DNA from: Paraescarpia echinospica
Taxonomy: Eukaryota > Annelida > Polychaeta > Sabellida > Siboglinidae
Direction: 5' to 3'
DNA: 64,000 bases
Assembly: GCA_020002185.1 (NCBI GenBank)
Contig: CM034534.1
Span: forward strand, 63,489,239-63,553,238
Below the pieces are notes generated by a model. The model was not told the DNA's origin and did no database searches. It worked only from the letters and a program-made list of their open reading frames with translations. Of the stretch, positions 1 to 13,280 are shown one piece after another; position 1 is the stretch's first letter, and every line of letters begins with the position of its first letter. The translations under genes and the position numbers were made by a program.

Positions 1-70
1 TGCTCGTCAGGGGTGAGGGTTCGTACGATATTGCCGAAGCACTCGCTGTGTTCTTTCTTTCCAACGGTTT

Positions 71-328
71 CTATCCATAGCCTCTTCTCCTTTCAGCCTC
101 CCCGTGTTTCTTGTGTTTCTCCTTACGCAGTTCTCCCATCTCAGCTGTGGCCTTCCCCCTTTTTTCTTTGATGTGTTCCGCCTCTGCCCTCTTTGCTGGT
201 TTCTCTGCTTCCATCCTTGCCAAATGGCCTGCCCTTTTCTTCCGGCTTCTCGCCAAAATCATCCAGTTATACTGCATATTGCATTCCAGTCTGCTTGTTA
301 GGTCATCGAGTCTTCGTCTGGCAACCAT
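71..328 (-). other. Unrecognised charged ORF
   Basis: This is an 85-codon open frame from ATG to stop, very rich in Lys, Arg and Glu, and would form a charged helix or coiled coil. I recognise no family. It could be a fragment of a coding exon or chance; the opposite strand is equally open. There is no clear splice context and no neighbouring exon. Confidence 0.1.
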
Positions 329-375
329 GCTATTTCATGTTATTCTTTGAACCCATTTGTTCTCGCAATACGATA

Positions 376-511
376 TACGTACATACGTACATACGTACGT
401 ACACACACACAGACAGACACACACACACCACACCACACCACACCACACGCACTCGCACACGCACACGCACACCCACACGCACACGCACACCCACACGCTC
501 ACGCACACGCA
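376..511. repeat. ACGT/CA compound microsatellite
   Basis: Repeated ACGTACAT words run into an imperfect CA array with ACC and GCAC variants. Open frames over it on both strands encode only Thr-His or Val-Arg repeats and are artefacts. Confidence 0.9.
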
Positions 512-650
512 TTCCTGTCAGCACGACTCACTACTTTACGAGTTATTCAAATAAAATATTGACATACCGTTTATTTCAAAATATTGTGAGCACTTCGGTC
601 GCCCCGCAGCCTACGTAAGATCCATTATGTCTTGTCAGTATTGCATAAAA

Positions 651-1571
651 GCTCACCAGTCAGCCAAGATCGTCAACCAAGGTGTTGACATAGCTCACCA
701 GTCAGCCAAGATCGTCAACCAAGGCGTTGACATAGCTCACCAGTCAGCCAAGATCGTCAACCAAGGTGTTGACATAGCTCACCAGTCAGCCAAGATCGTC
801 AACCAAGGCGTTGACATAGCTCATCAGTCAGCCAAGATCGTCAACCAAGGCGTTGACATAGCTCACCAGTCAGCCAAGATCGTCAACCAAGGCGTTGACA
901 TAGCTCACCAGTCAGCCAAGATCGTCAACCAAGGCGTTGACATAGCTCACCAGTCAGCCAAGATCGTCAACCAAGGCGTTGACATAGCTCACCAGTCAGC
1001 CAAGATCGTCAACCAAGGCGTTGACATAGCTCACCAGTCAGCCAAGATCGTCAACCAAGGCGTTGACATAGCTCACCAGTCAGCCAAGATCGTCAACCAA
1101 GGCGTTGACATAGCTCACCAGTCAGCCAAGATCGTCAACCAAGGCGTTGACATAGCTCACCAGTCAGCCAAGATCGTCAACCAAGGTGTTGACATAGCTC
1201 ACCAGTCAGCCAAGATCGTCAACCAAGGCGTTGACATAGCTCACCAGTCAGTCAAGATCGTCAACCAAGGCGTTGACATAGCTCACCAGTCAGCCAAGAT
1301 CGTCAATCAAGGCGTTGACATAGCTCACCAGTCAGCCAAGATCGTCAACCAAGGCGTTGACATAGCTCACCTGTCAGCAAGATCGTCAACCAAGGCGTTG
1401 ACATAGCTCACCAGTCAGCCAAGATCGTCAACCAAGGCGTTGACATAGCTCACCAGTCAGTCAAGATCGTCAACCAAGGCGTTGACATAGCTCACCAGTC
1501 AGCCAAGATCGTCAATCAAGGCGTTGACATAGCTCACCAGTCAGCCAAGATCGTCAACCAAGGCGTTGACA
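651..1571 (+). repeat. 42-bp minisatellite, about 22 copies, open reading frame through most of it
   Basis: The unit starts GCTCACCAGTCAGCCAAG and is 42 bp long, so it keeps frame. An ORF from an ATG at 627 to a stop at 1406 reads a 14-residue motif (HQSAKIVNQGVDIA) about 18 times. Copies are nearly identical; the few changes seen are GGT/GGC, AAC/AAT, CAC/CAT and one GCC to GTC. A one-base deletion near 1378 closes the frame although the array continues to 1571. Without flanking coding sequence or a signal peptide I treat it as a non-coding minisatellite. A repetitive secreted or structural protein is the alternative. Confidence 0.85.
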
Positions 1572-2387
1572 TTATTATGTTGTCGATGCACGATAACGCC
1601 TTTAGTAAAGGTGAATGGGATATGTCGGCCCATGAACGCAATGGGTCTGGAACTATGCCACGGCCTGGTTAACAGACATCTTGCTTTGTGTAGTGTTTTC
1701 ACACCTGCAAGCCTGTCGTCGTTCAAAGTGTATGTACGGAAGAAATCGACTGATGTCCGTCTTCTAGTCAACCATTTCTTGCGAACGCAGAATGATTAAA
1801 GCGATCTACAATGGCGACACCTGGTGTCCTCTGCTGGTGTGAATTCGACGTTGTCTGAGGGGTTAGCGATTTATGTTGACGAGCGACTTGCTGCCTAATG
1901 CATTTTCTCAACATATCACATTATTCACGGTATATGTTGTTCGCTAGATTGGTTTGACTAATGCTTTCAATAATGTTCACCTTGTGATATCTAACGGTAA
2001 TATTATAGTTTAAACGACAACGTTTTCGCTAAAGGTTGTACATCATACAATTATTTATAAATTATACATATATCTATATTATTGTCGCTGTAGGGATTTA
2101 GTCCCTGTTGTTTCTAAACTAGTTATTGTCATTTTTATCACGTGACTACACATCAGTGAATTTAAAACAATATTAATTCGCTTTGTTTTTGCTATCAGAC
2201 CCATTTCGCGAAAAAAATTCACCCTACGTAGTAACATCTCCAACGTTTCAGTGCGTTTGTGCAAACTTGTTATTGTTTTTAGTAAAATCATTGCACAAAC
2301 TACTATTTTTGACCAGATACAGAAACAAAACATACATAAATATTTTCTGAACCACGGCAGAGCAACGAAACCAACATTTGTACTTTA
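1572..2387. other. No recognisable feature
   Basis: AT-rich single-copy sequence with stops in all frames. No splice-flanked coding segment was recognised. Confidence 0.5.
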
Positions 2388-2678
<291 letters not shown>

Positions 2679-5600
2679 GTATGACTCTCACCGAAACCCT
2701 TCAACTGCACTTCCGTTGAAGCTCATTAACAACGTCAACTGGCCGTCCCTTGAGGCTCACCAAACAACTCCAACTGCTCCCCTTTGCCGACATATTGAGA
2801 GCGGGGGCTAACTACATCTCTAGCCACACATAAAAATAGTGGGAGAGCTGAGCCCCCAAGCCCCCGGTTACAAAGACTTATGTACTACGAATATCCTATT
2901 TTTATATATCTACTACAGTAATTATACATGTTTACTTGAAACTGTTTCCTCGACTATTTTAGTCATTAAAAATGCGGTTCGTTGAAGACTAGATATAGTG
3001 TGAACAGTTCATCTAATATGTGTAAGTAATTGACCAATATCATTTTAAACGGTAATTTGCCAAAGTTAATTGTCAGATCGACATCTAACTCAATTTGTCG
3101 GTCTCATGTGTTTTTAGAGAGAGAGAGAGCAAAGAAAATCCACAACGTCAACACAACATTATAATCGTGTTCCTTGTTCACATCACAATTACAATCTTGT
3201 GAGTTACTTGAATTTGTTCTATATGTAGAAATAAATGAGCTAATAATTTGATAATTTTACTAAAACTACACTTACAAAGTTGCGCGATCGAGTTAATGTG
3301 TCTTAGTGGATACTAAATAGGTCTGAAGGGTTTCAGGGCAAAGGGCGATATATAAATTTTGTTGGCTTAGAAAACTGTCTTAAGTTTGTTATCATTAGAA
3401 TTTAAATATACACTCGTATATGATGTTGGAGCATCTTAAGAATCCGAAACGAAAAACACTCGCAACTGTTTATTGCTGATTTATTTTGTACAGAATGTGA
3501 TATTAATTGTTTAATCATAACGCGATATATTCGTGTCTTTTTGGCAAAATGCGATATATATATATATATATATATATATGCAATGAGCGTCGTCACTGCG
3601 TGAATAAGGGGAAGAGAACCAAAGCGGTGTCGTGTGGATGAAACAGATAAATCGTATAGTGGTAAAACATAGAGATGGGTTTATTGCATCTCGAAAACAG
3701 ACACTCTTTTATGTACCTCGTTTAACATGGATATATTGGGTTTTGGGTACAATTATATATTGTATTACTTCAACATGTGGTAGAACAACCGTTTGTTCCC
3801 TATTTGGGTGAACTGATATTAGAAATGGCGTTTATGACGTTTTACCTTGATTCAATTTCCGACTCCACAAAGTCAATGTAGGGTAGTAAATATAAATATT
3901 ATATTTTTCCTCGGCATAGACCAGTCCCATAACTTAAATACCATTCGTTTGCTGTTTCGCAAAATGATTTTAAATGAGACGAGCAAAATGAGAACATGAT
4001 GAAGTTCCTTTACTCTTTAGTATTGTTTTATTCGATAATTAAAGGATTACTAAAGTGATTTTAAAGATTTTGGAATACAGATATACTTCTTTATATAATG
4101 TATGGTGTCCAGTATTTAGAGGCAACTCCACAAAAGCGATACATCTCCTTATAGTCGAGCCTGCTTATGTCTTTAGGTATGTTAACGTTGTCCTCTTAGA
4201 CGGCTTGAACACCGAGCGCCAAACTTTCAGAGATTAATCTACGACCCCTAGAATAGGACATAAGACCGATATATTCTCAAAATACCCCATATATGTCAAG
4301 ATTCTGACCTTTTATGGGGAAAATCAGTTCGGAACGTAAAACGTAGTGTGCGCGAATTTCTTAACACATAAACTAACAATCGCGGGAACCGTGCGCGCGC
4401 GCGGCGTATCGTTCGGGAAAACGGCCCCTGAGTCATCGACTTTACAACACGAAGTAGACGCTGACACAATACTGCATATATCTACCCTCGTGCCATTAGC
4501 ATAGCAATACGGTTATTATTTGACAATGCTATACTATCACGACTAGTTCACATCGACGGACGTGAGCTTCACATTCTCTCTGACCTTCGTCATTTTGAAT
4601 AAACAACGAGTATCTGCCCGCGCGTTGTTTATGTAACGAAACTGTGTGTTTTCTAACATTTAGTAAATACTACTATCTCAACACACACACGCACGAACGC
4701 ACGCACGTCATTGGTATCAACAGGTGCCGCGTTAGGTGACGTTGTTCGATAGAGTTGTTTAGTCTATTGCTGCTTGTGAGTATTTTCCGGCCTATTGCCT
4801 CTTGCTTTGTAGCCTTCCGTTTTTCATAACCAAAAATGAAGTGTTTTTTGTAAAAATCAACAATACATAATATGAAAATCTGCAAAAAGCCGAAACTAAA
4901 TACAACAAACCAGCCCATATATAACGTCAATGAAGTTGTGACACCCGTTCAAAGATAAACTGCGATTTGATAGTATGCCAATATACTGGTTTACAGTTCG
5001 CGCGCATGCATGGCTGCTCGTCAATGCCAAGTGGCGAAGGGGCGGAGAAAGGGGAGGACTGGCACTCAATGCGAGTCTGTATGTCCCTAGCTGTTTAGCG
5101 TTCCCACGACGTATATCGGGCAGTCACTGCGTGAGAATCGCACATACGTTCACCTCGGTGTCAGTGATATCTCGGCAATAGGACCCGCGTGCATTATCCG
5201 CTCTTTATTGCGTAATTATACATTAGAAGCAACAAGAACCAGGAACCGACGCGATTACATCGAGGAGGCTGGCCCAAGCGCTTGCCTTACACTAATATTA
5301 GACCCGTCGCTGTCGACGGATACTCTTTAGGGTCGTATTAGCGGTCGACGGGTGCGCCAAAACAACGCCGATGACGGGCTATGTGCCCGGCTAAGTAGCA
5401 TCCGTTATTATGCGCAGACAATGCGTCTCACTGGGTGGTCTGACGCCAACGTCGCCGAGAAAGCGACTCCAAGTGTGTGGTCTACGAGATCGTATCGCCG
5501 GTTTCCAATCGCCGGAGCCGACGGGTGACAGAGATAGGTATTCACTTGGCCGTTGGCAATCGGCCCAAGATAGGCACGACCTATTCACCGTTGGATTTCA

Positions 5601-6540
5601 CGGTCATTTGGGCATATAGTCTGCACCTTCGCGGACAAATGGGCGCTGATATTTCCGATAGATTCGGTCGACGGACTGTTTTTAACGGGGTAATAATTGT
5701 ACATAACTTGTGCATTACTCACATATGACACAGAGGTATTGAGCAAGCGTAAATCGAGACGTTGGAAACAATCTGCGATATGTGGTATCGGATTTGCTGG
5801 AATACCAGTTGAATTGCCTGCATATATCAACGTATTAGAAGACACGGATAATGCTATGTAAATCACTGTATTACATTGTTTTGCTATCGATCGTTATTAT
5901 ATAATACTAAACTAATTTTTCGAGCTTGCTATTTTTACTAATATGACTCAACATTTAAGTATTCAGTAAGCGATTGCTTGTTTAGTTTTAACGACACACA
6001 AATATATGTGAAAAAGCATACATCAACAATTTAAAACACAAATAATTTATGTACTGACATGATGCACGGGGTGTGATGTTTAAGTTTAAAAACAAATACT
6101 ATATATTTATTTTTTAAAGTAATTCCTTTCTTCAGGCAGTCATATACAATTATAACGCTGACAGTTTTTGTCTTGTGATGATATAAAGTTTGTATATGCC
6201 CACATACAAGTTGGACCGACAGATGCAGAACAGTGGCGGTCAAGTGATAATATTCAATCAACTTATTTTGAAAGCACGTTTGACAAAATTGTTTATGTCA
6301 ATGCCGATGTATAAATGTTGCACATTCTCTTACCTCATTTACATTCAATTTAACACTAATAGTTTAATAACTATTAAACGAATCGTGCAAACACATAAAC
6401 TAATCACTGTCGTTCTAATTTATTTGTAAAAATAATCCAGTAGTCTGAAGGCGTCATTTATATGGCAACTTGTAGAGAAGCAATAATATATTAATATAAT
6501 TTAGAATATTTTAATATATTATTTTATTGCCATTTCATGT
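2679..6540. other. Intergenic, no gene recognised
   Basis: Mostly AT-rich single-copy DNA. It contains a short GA run near 3117, a TA tract at 3551-3580, and two GC/CpG-richer patches at about 4320-4640 and 4975-5680. The second patch has overlapping open frames of 65-90 codons on both strands, none of which resembles a known protein. Confidence 0.4.
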
Positions 6541-6541
6541 G

Positions 6542-6542
<1 letters not shown>

Positions 6543-6580
<38 letters not shown>

Positions 6581-7561
6581 TGTGTGTGCGCGCGCGTGTG
6601 TTCGTGTTTGTGTTTGCGAGTTTATTAGTGTGTGAGTGTGTTAATGTGTGAATGTGTGAGAGTGTGTTACTGTGTGAATGTGTGAGAGTGTGTTACTGTG
6701 TGAATGTGTGAGAGTGTGTGTTAATGTGTGAATGTGTGAGAGTGTGTTACTGTGTGAATGTGTGTGAGTGTGTTACTGTGTGAATGTGTGAGAGTGTGTT
6801 ACTGTGTGAATGTGTGAGAGTGTGTTACTGTGTGAATGTGTGTGAGTGTGTTACTGTGCGAATGTGTGAGAGTGTGTTACTGTGTGAATGTGTGTGAGTG
6901 TGTTAATGTGTGAATGTGTGTGAGTGTGTTAATGTGTGAATGTGTGAGAGTGTGTTACTGTGTGAATGTGTGAGAGTGTGTTACTGTGTGAATGTGTGTG
7001 AGTGTGTTACTGTGTGAATGTGTGAGAGTGTGTTACTGTGTGAATGTGTGAGAGTGTGTTACTGTGTGAATGTGTGAGAGTGTGTTACTGTGTGAATGTG
7101 TGTGAGTGTGTTACTGTGTGAATGTGTGAGAGTGTGTTACTGTGTGAATGTGTGAGAGTGTGTTACTGTGTGAATGTGTGAGAGTGTGTTACTGTGTGAA
7201 TGTGTGAGAGTGTGTTACTGTGTGAATGTGTGTGAGTGTGTTAATGTGTGAATGTGTGTGAGTGTGTTAATGTGTGAATGTGTGAGAGTGTGTTACTGTG
7301 TGAATGTGTGTGAGTGTGTTACTGTGTGAATGTGTGTGAGTGTGTTACTGTGTGAATGTGTGTGAGTGTGTTACTGTGTGAATGTGTGAGAGTGTGTTAC
7401 TGTGTGAATATGTGAGAGTGTGTTACTGTGTGAATGTGTGTGAGTGTGTTAATGTGTGAATGTGTGAATGTGTGTGAGTGTGTTACTGTGTGAATGTGTG
7501 AGAGTGTGTTACTGTGTGAATGTGTGTGAGTGTGTTACTGTGTTAATGTGTGAGAGTGTGT
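6543..7561. repeat. GT tract running into a 26-bp minisatellite
   Basis: A GT/GC tract (6543-6600) leads into roughly 35 copies of a unit of about 26 bp built from TGTGTGAATG, TGTGAGAGTG and TGTTAC. Variants exchange GAGAG for GTGAG and TTACTG for TTAATG. It probably grew from the adjoining GT microsatellite. Confidence 0.92.
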
Positions 7562-8500
7562 GAAGTGATAGTTGAGAGGAGTCAGAGTTATAGTGGTACA
7601 AAGATAGGTTATGATTTTTGTGTTACATCGATTCCGCCGAGTATAGATAAGCGCTTGGCCGACGACAATCATCGTTCTATGTACTATCGATTAGGCAGGC
7701 ATGCTTTGACTAGAAATGTTTATTAACGAATTGAGCACGATAACGAACATGGAACTAACGACAATAATGTATAAAACATATGACGAAGTAATGTACATCG
7801 CTGCACTATAAAAACGAACATAACCTGTATGAAAATAATGTACGCGCCAGCACGTTTATTCTGGAGTACAGCAAACCTGTTATTTATGTAGCTAAATATA
7901 GTTGTTATTTGCGTACGCAAGCTGACATGAATACACATATTAATAACTTCTTTATTGTTAATATGGATAATATATTCTAATTTGGTGAGTGCATGCTATT
8001 ACCTAGGTAACTTCACATTACATCCGATCTCTGATACATGCGTTTCATTATATACAAACGTCATGTTTATATAGTATAAACATGTGAACCGGTGTTGTGT
8101 TGGAATGCTTACACACGAATTATGCACAATTATTTATCCCATATATCGTTGCGTGGCAATGCCGTATCCAGTTCTAGTCAAAGCATATGTGAGCAGACAC
8201 TGTTGTTTTCCCCATCGCTCCATACCAAAATGTCATTAGTTTACTTACTAAAACAATAGTTGCATAGTTATATATATTAGAAAAGCTTGTGAGTGCACGA
8301 ATTCAGGGAATTCTAATAAACACACACCATTTGTGACACAATAAATTAGGTTTCATTCTAACATACTGATCCTCTAAATGTGTTTAAAAACACATTAAAA
8401 TTGTATGTTCAGGTATATTATATGATTACAATGTTATTTTGGGTGAAGCAAAATGTGTCTGATAAATGTTTAATTAAACATATAGCTGACAATTTATCGA
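7562..8500. other. No recognisable feature
   Basis: AT-rich single-copy sequence without recognisable coding segments. Confidence 0.45.
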
Positions 8501-8505
8501 AAAGA

Positions 8506-8585
8506 CACGGACGCACGCACGGACGCATGCACGCACGCACGCACGCACGCACACACGCACGCACACACACACACACACACACACA
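8506..8585. repeat. ACGC/AC microsatellite
   Basis: Repeats of the ACGC tetramer grade into AC dinucleotides. Confidence 0.9.
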
Positions 8586-8879
8586 ATTGTATGACAACAA
8601 CGCGATTATAATTGGTATATTTAAGGGTTATGAAAAACCTTTAATTACGGCACACACATTACGGAGAACAAGTTTTATATCATACATTTCTTGCACGGAG
8701 GCGTTTTTTCTGGCCGCTGTCACCGTCAATATCGCATAGCAGATGAAGTTTCCAATATTGTCTGCGACTCTGTATTCATCAGCATTACCGTCACACTGAA
8801 ACCGTCACGTTGATTTAGATGTCAAAGCGACATCAGCAATGTCGTATTGTGACCAAGACTAGTGTGCCTCATCGCTCAG

Positions 8880-9185
8880 ATTCATATCGCCTTGGCATTT
8901 CGGCGCATGCGCACGCATTATCCCGCGTTTAAGTGGCGCGCGCACGTTTTCGCCATTATCACATGACCGACCGCTGCGCAGCACGTGAGGTGCACATTAA
9001 GCCGTCGTATCGACTCCATTTATTTGAGCAACGACTTGATTTTTTTCTGCGCACAGGTTTTAATGGCGTTTCTATTAGGTTCAAATTATTAGGCACTTAA
9101 TTATGCATAATAATTCTTGGCGGAGACGGCACGAACGCACGCGAACGCCGCCTAAATCGTAAAAAGCCTCTCCGCTTACGCTGAC
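8880..9185. promoter_or_regulatory. CpG-rich patch with POU/homeodomain-like sites (candidate regulatory element)
   Basis: A GC- and CpG-rich block in otherwise AT-rich DNA. It holds a perfect 12-bp palindrome, ATTATGCATAAT, at 9100-9111, overlapping a TTAATTA core and resembling an octamer-type POU site. No open frame looks coding. The regulatory role is inference from composition and motifs only. Confidence 0.2.
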
Positions 9186-9391
9186 TAGGTAACGGTGTTT
9201 AGGGAAAACACACAAAACTATGTGATTCTAGAAACCTGCGACTATTTGCAAGAATGGTGGGAAATGGATAATGATTTGTGTTATTTGGTATTTGGAGTCG
9301 TTAAATAGCATGTGATAATTACCACAAACACGCATGCACGCATGCTAACGTACACACTTATATTGATTTTATATTTATTGTACAGTTTAGC

Positions 9392-9482
<91 letters not shown>

Positions 9483-9556
9483 TATGTGTGTGTATATATA
9501 TATACATTTATTGTACAATTTAACATATATAATATATATATATATACATGTATATA

Positions 9557-9589
<33 letters not shown>

Positions 9590-9592
9590 CAT
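9392..9592. repeat. TA/GT/TA compound microsatellite
   Basis: Short TA, then a long GT array (about 9403-9491), then interrupted TA tracts to 9591. Confidence 0.95.
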
Positions 9593-10018
9593 GATCTTTT
9601 ACTTCCCCTGGCATAGACACCAGATAAAATGAAATTGCCTAAGTTTTTAACCACAAAAATAACATAATATAGATAATACTCAGTTGGTTGCCGCAATGTG
9701 GCAGCACTGTGAACCACTTAAGTGTGTTGGGTCCATTTAAGAAAACATGGTCGACTTTATTTGTCGCAACATACTCTAGGACAACCTCGTTCATGTTTCA
9801 TAAGACTTTCGTGATTACTTTCAAATCTATCAAATCAAAAATACTTTATTGACTCTCCTAAATATATTTAAAAACATGTGATTGTCCTATAGAAATATAA
9901 AAACACATGCTATTATATTAGAGTAAGCTATTTATTGAAGAGATCAAACAAGGAAACTTATCAAAGTCCTGTGGAATTAAGTGCATTTTGATAATTGACA
10001 TGACTCATTGACATGACT
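9593..10018. other. No recognisable feature
   Basis: AT-rich unique sequence with no supported feature. Confidence 0.4.
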
Positions 10019-10379
<361 letters not shown>

Positions 10380-10739
10380 AAGAACGAAGTGTCTGAATAA
10401 ATTCAATGAAATAGTTGGTTTGGTATTCCTCGAGTTTGTGTCTGATGACTATCCATCTAGTAATCTATTAATGCGTCACCCGGATCATATTTAACATAAT
10501 TACATTTCAATTTTGGTTAAACTATCACACGATATTGACAAATTCGTGAGGAGTTTACAAGCTTCAGTTGTGTATCCAACATAAGCATGTATAAGCATTC
10601 ATACAATCGGCTATACTTCGATTCAGCAGCGGAGGTAATATTCGTAAACACATTATACCGACTAAATGTACATTCGTTATTGCCTAATGCACATAATCAT
10701 ATCAAACGGAAGTAGTTTAATTCTTAATGAGAATTGGTA

Positions 10740-11575
10740 TTGTCACGAAAGTATGACAAACGAATCCGCCACACTAGCTGTCCGTTGGGCAATACAGCAA
10801 TACAATAACGCACGCCGAACGAATCGCTCACTCCGATTGCGTTGCATGATTCATCCACGAGCGCTTTTTGCCGCCAAAAATGGACGACTTCCGCTGCGAG
10901 ACAAAACGCTTGTCGACGCACGCCGATCTCCGGAAGAATGTCTCGTGCGAATTGGCAGCTCTTCAAAGACGCAGCCGAGCAACAAAAACGTCGCCGGTTG
11001 TTAAACACACACGGTGCAGATTAATAGTAGTTTAATCTACCGAGCGGGCCGAAAAAAAGTCGACCGTGCGGTAATGCGACCTCACGCCGGCCCGCTGGAA
11101 GTCACGCGATCACCGAAAACAGCGATTTGACTTTTTAATGTCAGCGTTCAAGAGGGCTCGCCGCAGGAACAGTTAAAAGTGATCCTCTTTATGAACGCGT
11201 TAAGTGCTTCGGAATTAATCGCGTTTTACCGCGTTATCGATCGATCAAGGCTGCGCGCGTGCGCCGTTATTTATTCATATGTCGTGGTGTGTTAAATGCT
11301 TTTAAATTGGTTTTTGTCGATCGCGCAAAAGAGAATCAATTTCGGGGCCGCGGCGGGTGGGTCGGTATTACTCTGTTGGGGGCGCCTAGAGAAAATATAT
11401 TCAACGACAACGGAAATGCGATACTCGCTGAGCACTAACCGAGCGCGCGTTCGCCATTTAGACTCGAGTCTAACCGATATCGGTGTCAAGAAAAAACGAC
11501 CGAATGATGGGCTTGTCAGGTCATTGATTTCGTTCGAAGAGGGGAATTTTACCGATAGCTTTGTATTCATTAGGT
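10740..11575. promoter_or_regulatory. CpG-rich single-copy block, candidate regulatory region
   Basis: Roughly 800 bp with many CpG dinucleotides, homeodomain-like TTAAT/ATTA words and no repeat. Overlapping frames of about 95-112 codons exist on both strands at 10666-11024 and 11292-11577, but none resembles a known protein, and equal openness on both strands argues against coding. It could be a promoter island or conserved non-coding element of a gene outside the window. Confidence 0.2.
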
Positions 11576-11871
11576 AAATGCTAGCTATTCTTCAACCAAT
11601 TATTTTTCGGCAAAGAACGCAGTATATATTTTTTTATTTTTTTAAAAGAATTTAGGCTCTATATATACATATAATTACAGCTCTTGTTACTTACTGATAG
11701 TATTGACAACAGTGGCAGTTGCTATGGACTTGCATTTTCGCGCCGTTGTTTGCATCGACTGTCATGGCATTTTAAACTTTATAAAATGCTGGTTTTTTTG
11801 TGTAAGTTATGAAATATGTAAGTTTAGATTGTATTCAAAGTCATAACTATGCTAGAACTTAGGTTAGATAT

Positions 11872-11885
11872 GAGTGTGTGTATGT

Positions 11886-11961
<76 letters not shown>

Positions 11962-12030
11962 GTGTGTGTGTGCGCGCGCGCGCGCGCGCGCATATGCGTG
12001 TGTGCGTGCGCGTGTGCGCGTGTGTGCATA
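11872..12030. repeat. GT microsatellite grading into GC/GT
   Basis: A long GT array is followed by a CG alternating tract (about 11972-11990) and GTGC words. All of it is alternating purine-pyrimidine sequence. Confidence 0.95.
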
Positions 12031-12148
12031 TTTGGCACGAGGCCGTTGTTACTTACTTCATCAAACGAACGGTAACAAGTTTTTCAACGCAATTACAAAT
12101 AAAGTTGTCATAATTCTCGCTTGATCTCAATAGTTTGCTACGTAACCC
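12031..12148. repeat. Interspersed repeat family A, copy 1
   Basis: This segment, beginning TTTGGCACGAGG, matches 16796-16894 over nearly its whole length with small indels. Shared words include CAATTACAAATA and GTCATAATTCTCGCTTGAT. It is an unclassified short interspersed repeat. Confidence 0.7.
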
Positions 12149-12689
12149 TGTCGATGTAGACATTGAACAATTACAATACTTATTCCGCTTAAAAGTTTGG
12201 CGTTTGGCTTGACTGGCGTTAATATGCGATGACGGAAATCAACGTTGTTGTCGGTAATAGTTGTGTCACAAGAATACGTAGACTGATAGGTCAAAATATA
12301 CCTATACAATTTTAAATCGCAGCAATAATTTCCTAATAACTATTGAAATACCCTAATTAATGTTCTCAATGTCATATACATTTTTTTTATCTAAACAAAA
12401 AATCGTATAGCAGTCAGAACATTATTCGACTAGATGTTAATTGCAATTAACCATGTCGATAAAATTCAGTAAAAGCCCCAACGGTCTGTCCACGCGATCA
12501 AATATATTTTACTTAGACACACAGGAATAACCAATAATTAGTACCGTGGAACCCTAACCCTGTTTCCTAACTGTCTTCCTAAAATGTTGATATATTGGCT
12601 CAGACATAAATTCTCCACATGACATTCGGTGTAGAATGGCCCATGTTTGGGCAGTAGTTATGGCGATCGCTAATACATAGACACACCAA
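12149..12689. other. No recognisable feature
   Basis: AT-rich. A single CCCTAACCCT at about 12550 is not an array. Confidence 0.4.
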
Positions 12690-12960
12690 TCTGAACATCT
12701 TTAGAACCACGGTTGAACCGATCCTGATTTATGACGGCTCATATACACGATTATACGTGAAATCTTCAGTGTGTCCTGGCACGATCACAATACCAACCTG
12801 GAGCTTTACTATGGATCTCAAACACCGCGAGGCATCGACGTCTACGTCTGGCAGGGCATGTGATGCGCCACGATGAAATTGCAAACCGAGTTCTCCTTTG
12901 GAAACCCGTAGGCCCTCGGAGAAGATGTCGCCCTAACATAACAGAGAGACACCATTGAGA
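12690..12960 (+). mobile_element. Decayed LINE 3' coding remnant (RTE-like)
   Basis: Plus-strand frames give FRTTVEPILIYD (near 12700) and, in another frame, RLRLAGHVMRHDE followed by a basic proline-rich tail (near 12845-12950). Both resemble the C-terminal end of RTE-type reverse transcriptases, where a 'VEP(I/V)L.YG' block precedes a 'GH..R' block. Several frame changes and a stop make it non-functional. The clade is an inference. Confidence 0.55.
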
Positions 12961-13117
12961 GAGACACCGGCCTCAGTGGGACTTGGCTGGCTGTCACAAT
13001 GACAGACAGAACACAGTTAAAAAAAACTCATCATGTCACCACGTTAAGTAATAAGTAAGAAAGTAAGTAAGTAAATAATGTATTGAATAGGAAACAATTG
13101 ACATGATGCACATCGGT

Positions 13118-13280
13118 GTAGTATAGTATAGTATAGTATAGTATAGTATAGCATAACATAGCATAGCGTAGTATAGCGTAGCAAAGCGTAGCAAAGCGTA
13201 GCAAAGCGTAGCAAAGCGTAGCAAAGCGTAGCAAAGCGTAGCATAGCATAGCATAGTACAACACAGCACAGCGTGGTATA
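13118..13280. repeat. GTATA pentamer and GCGTAGCAAA decamer array
   Basis: About seven GTATA pentamers pass through intermediates into six or seven identical decamers GCGTAGCAAA. A clear example of one short repeat evolving into a longer unit. Confidence 0.92.

Noticed and set aside
651..1571. CRISPR array
   Set aside because: Units are contiguous without unique spacers, as in all other arrays here, and the genome is animal.
12548..12560. Telomere-like CCCTAACCCT
   Set aside because: A single occurrence, not an array.
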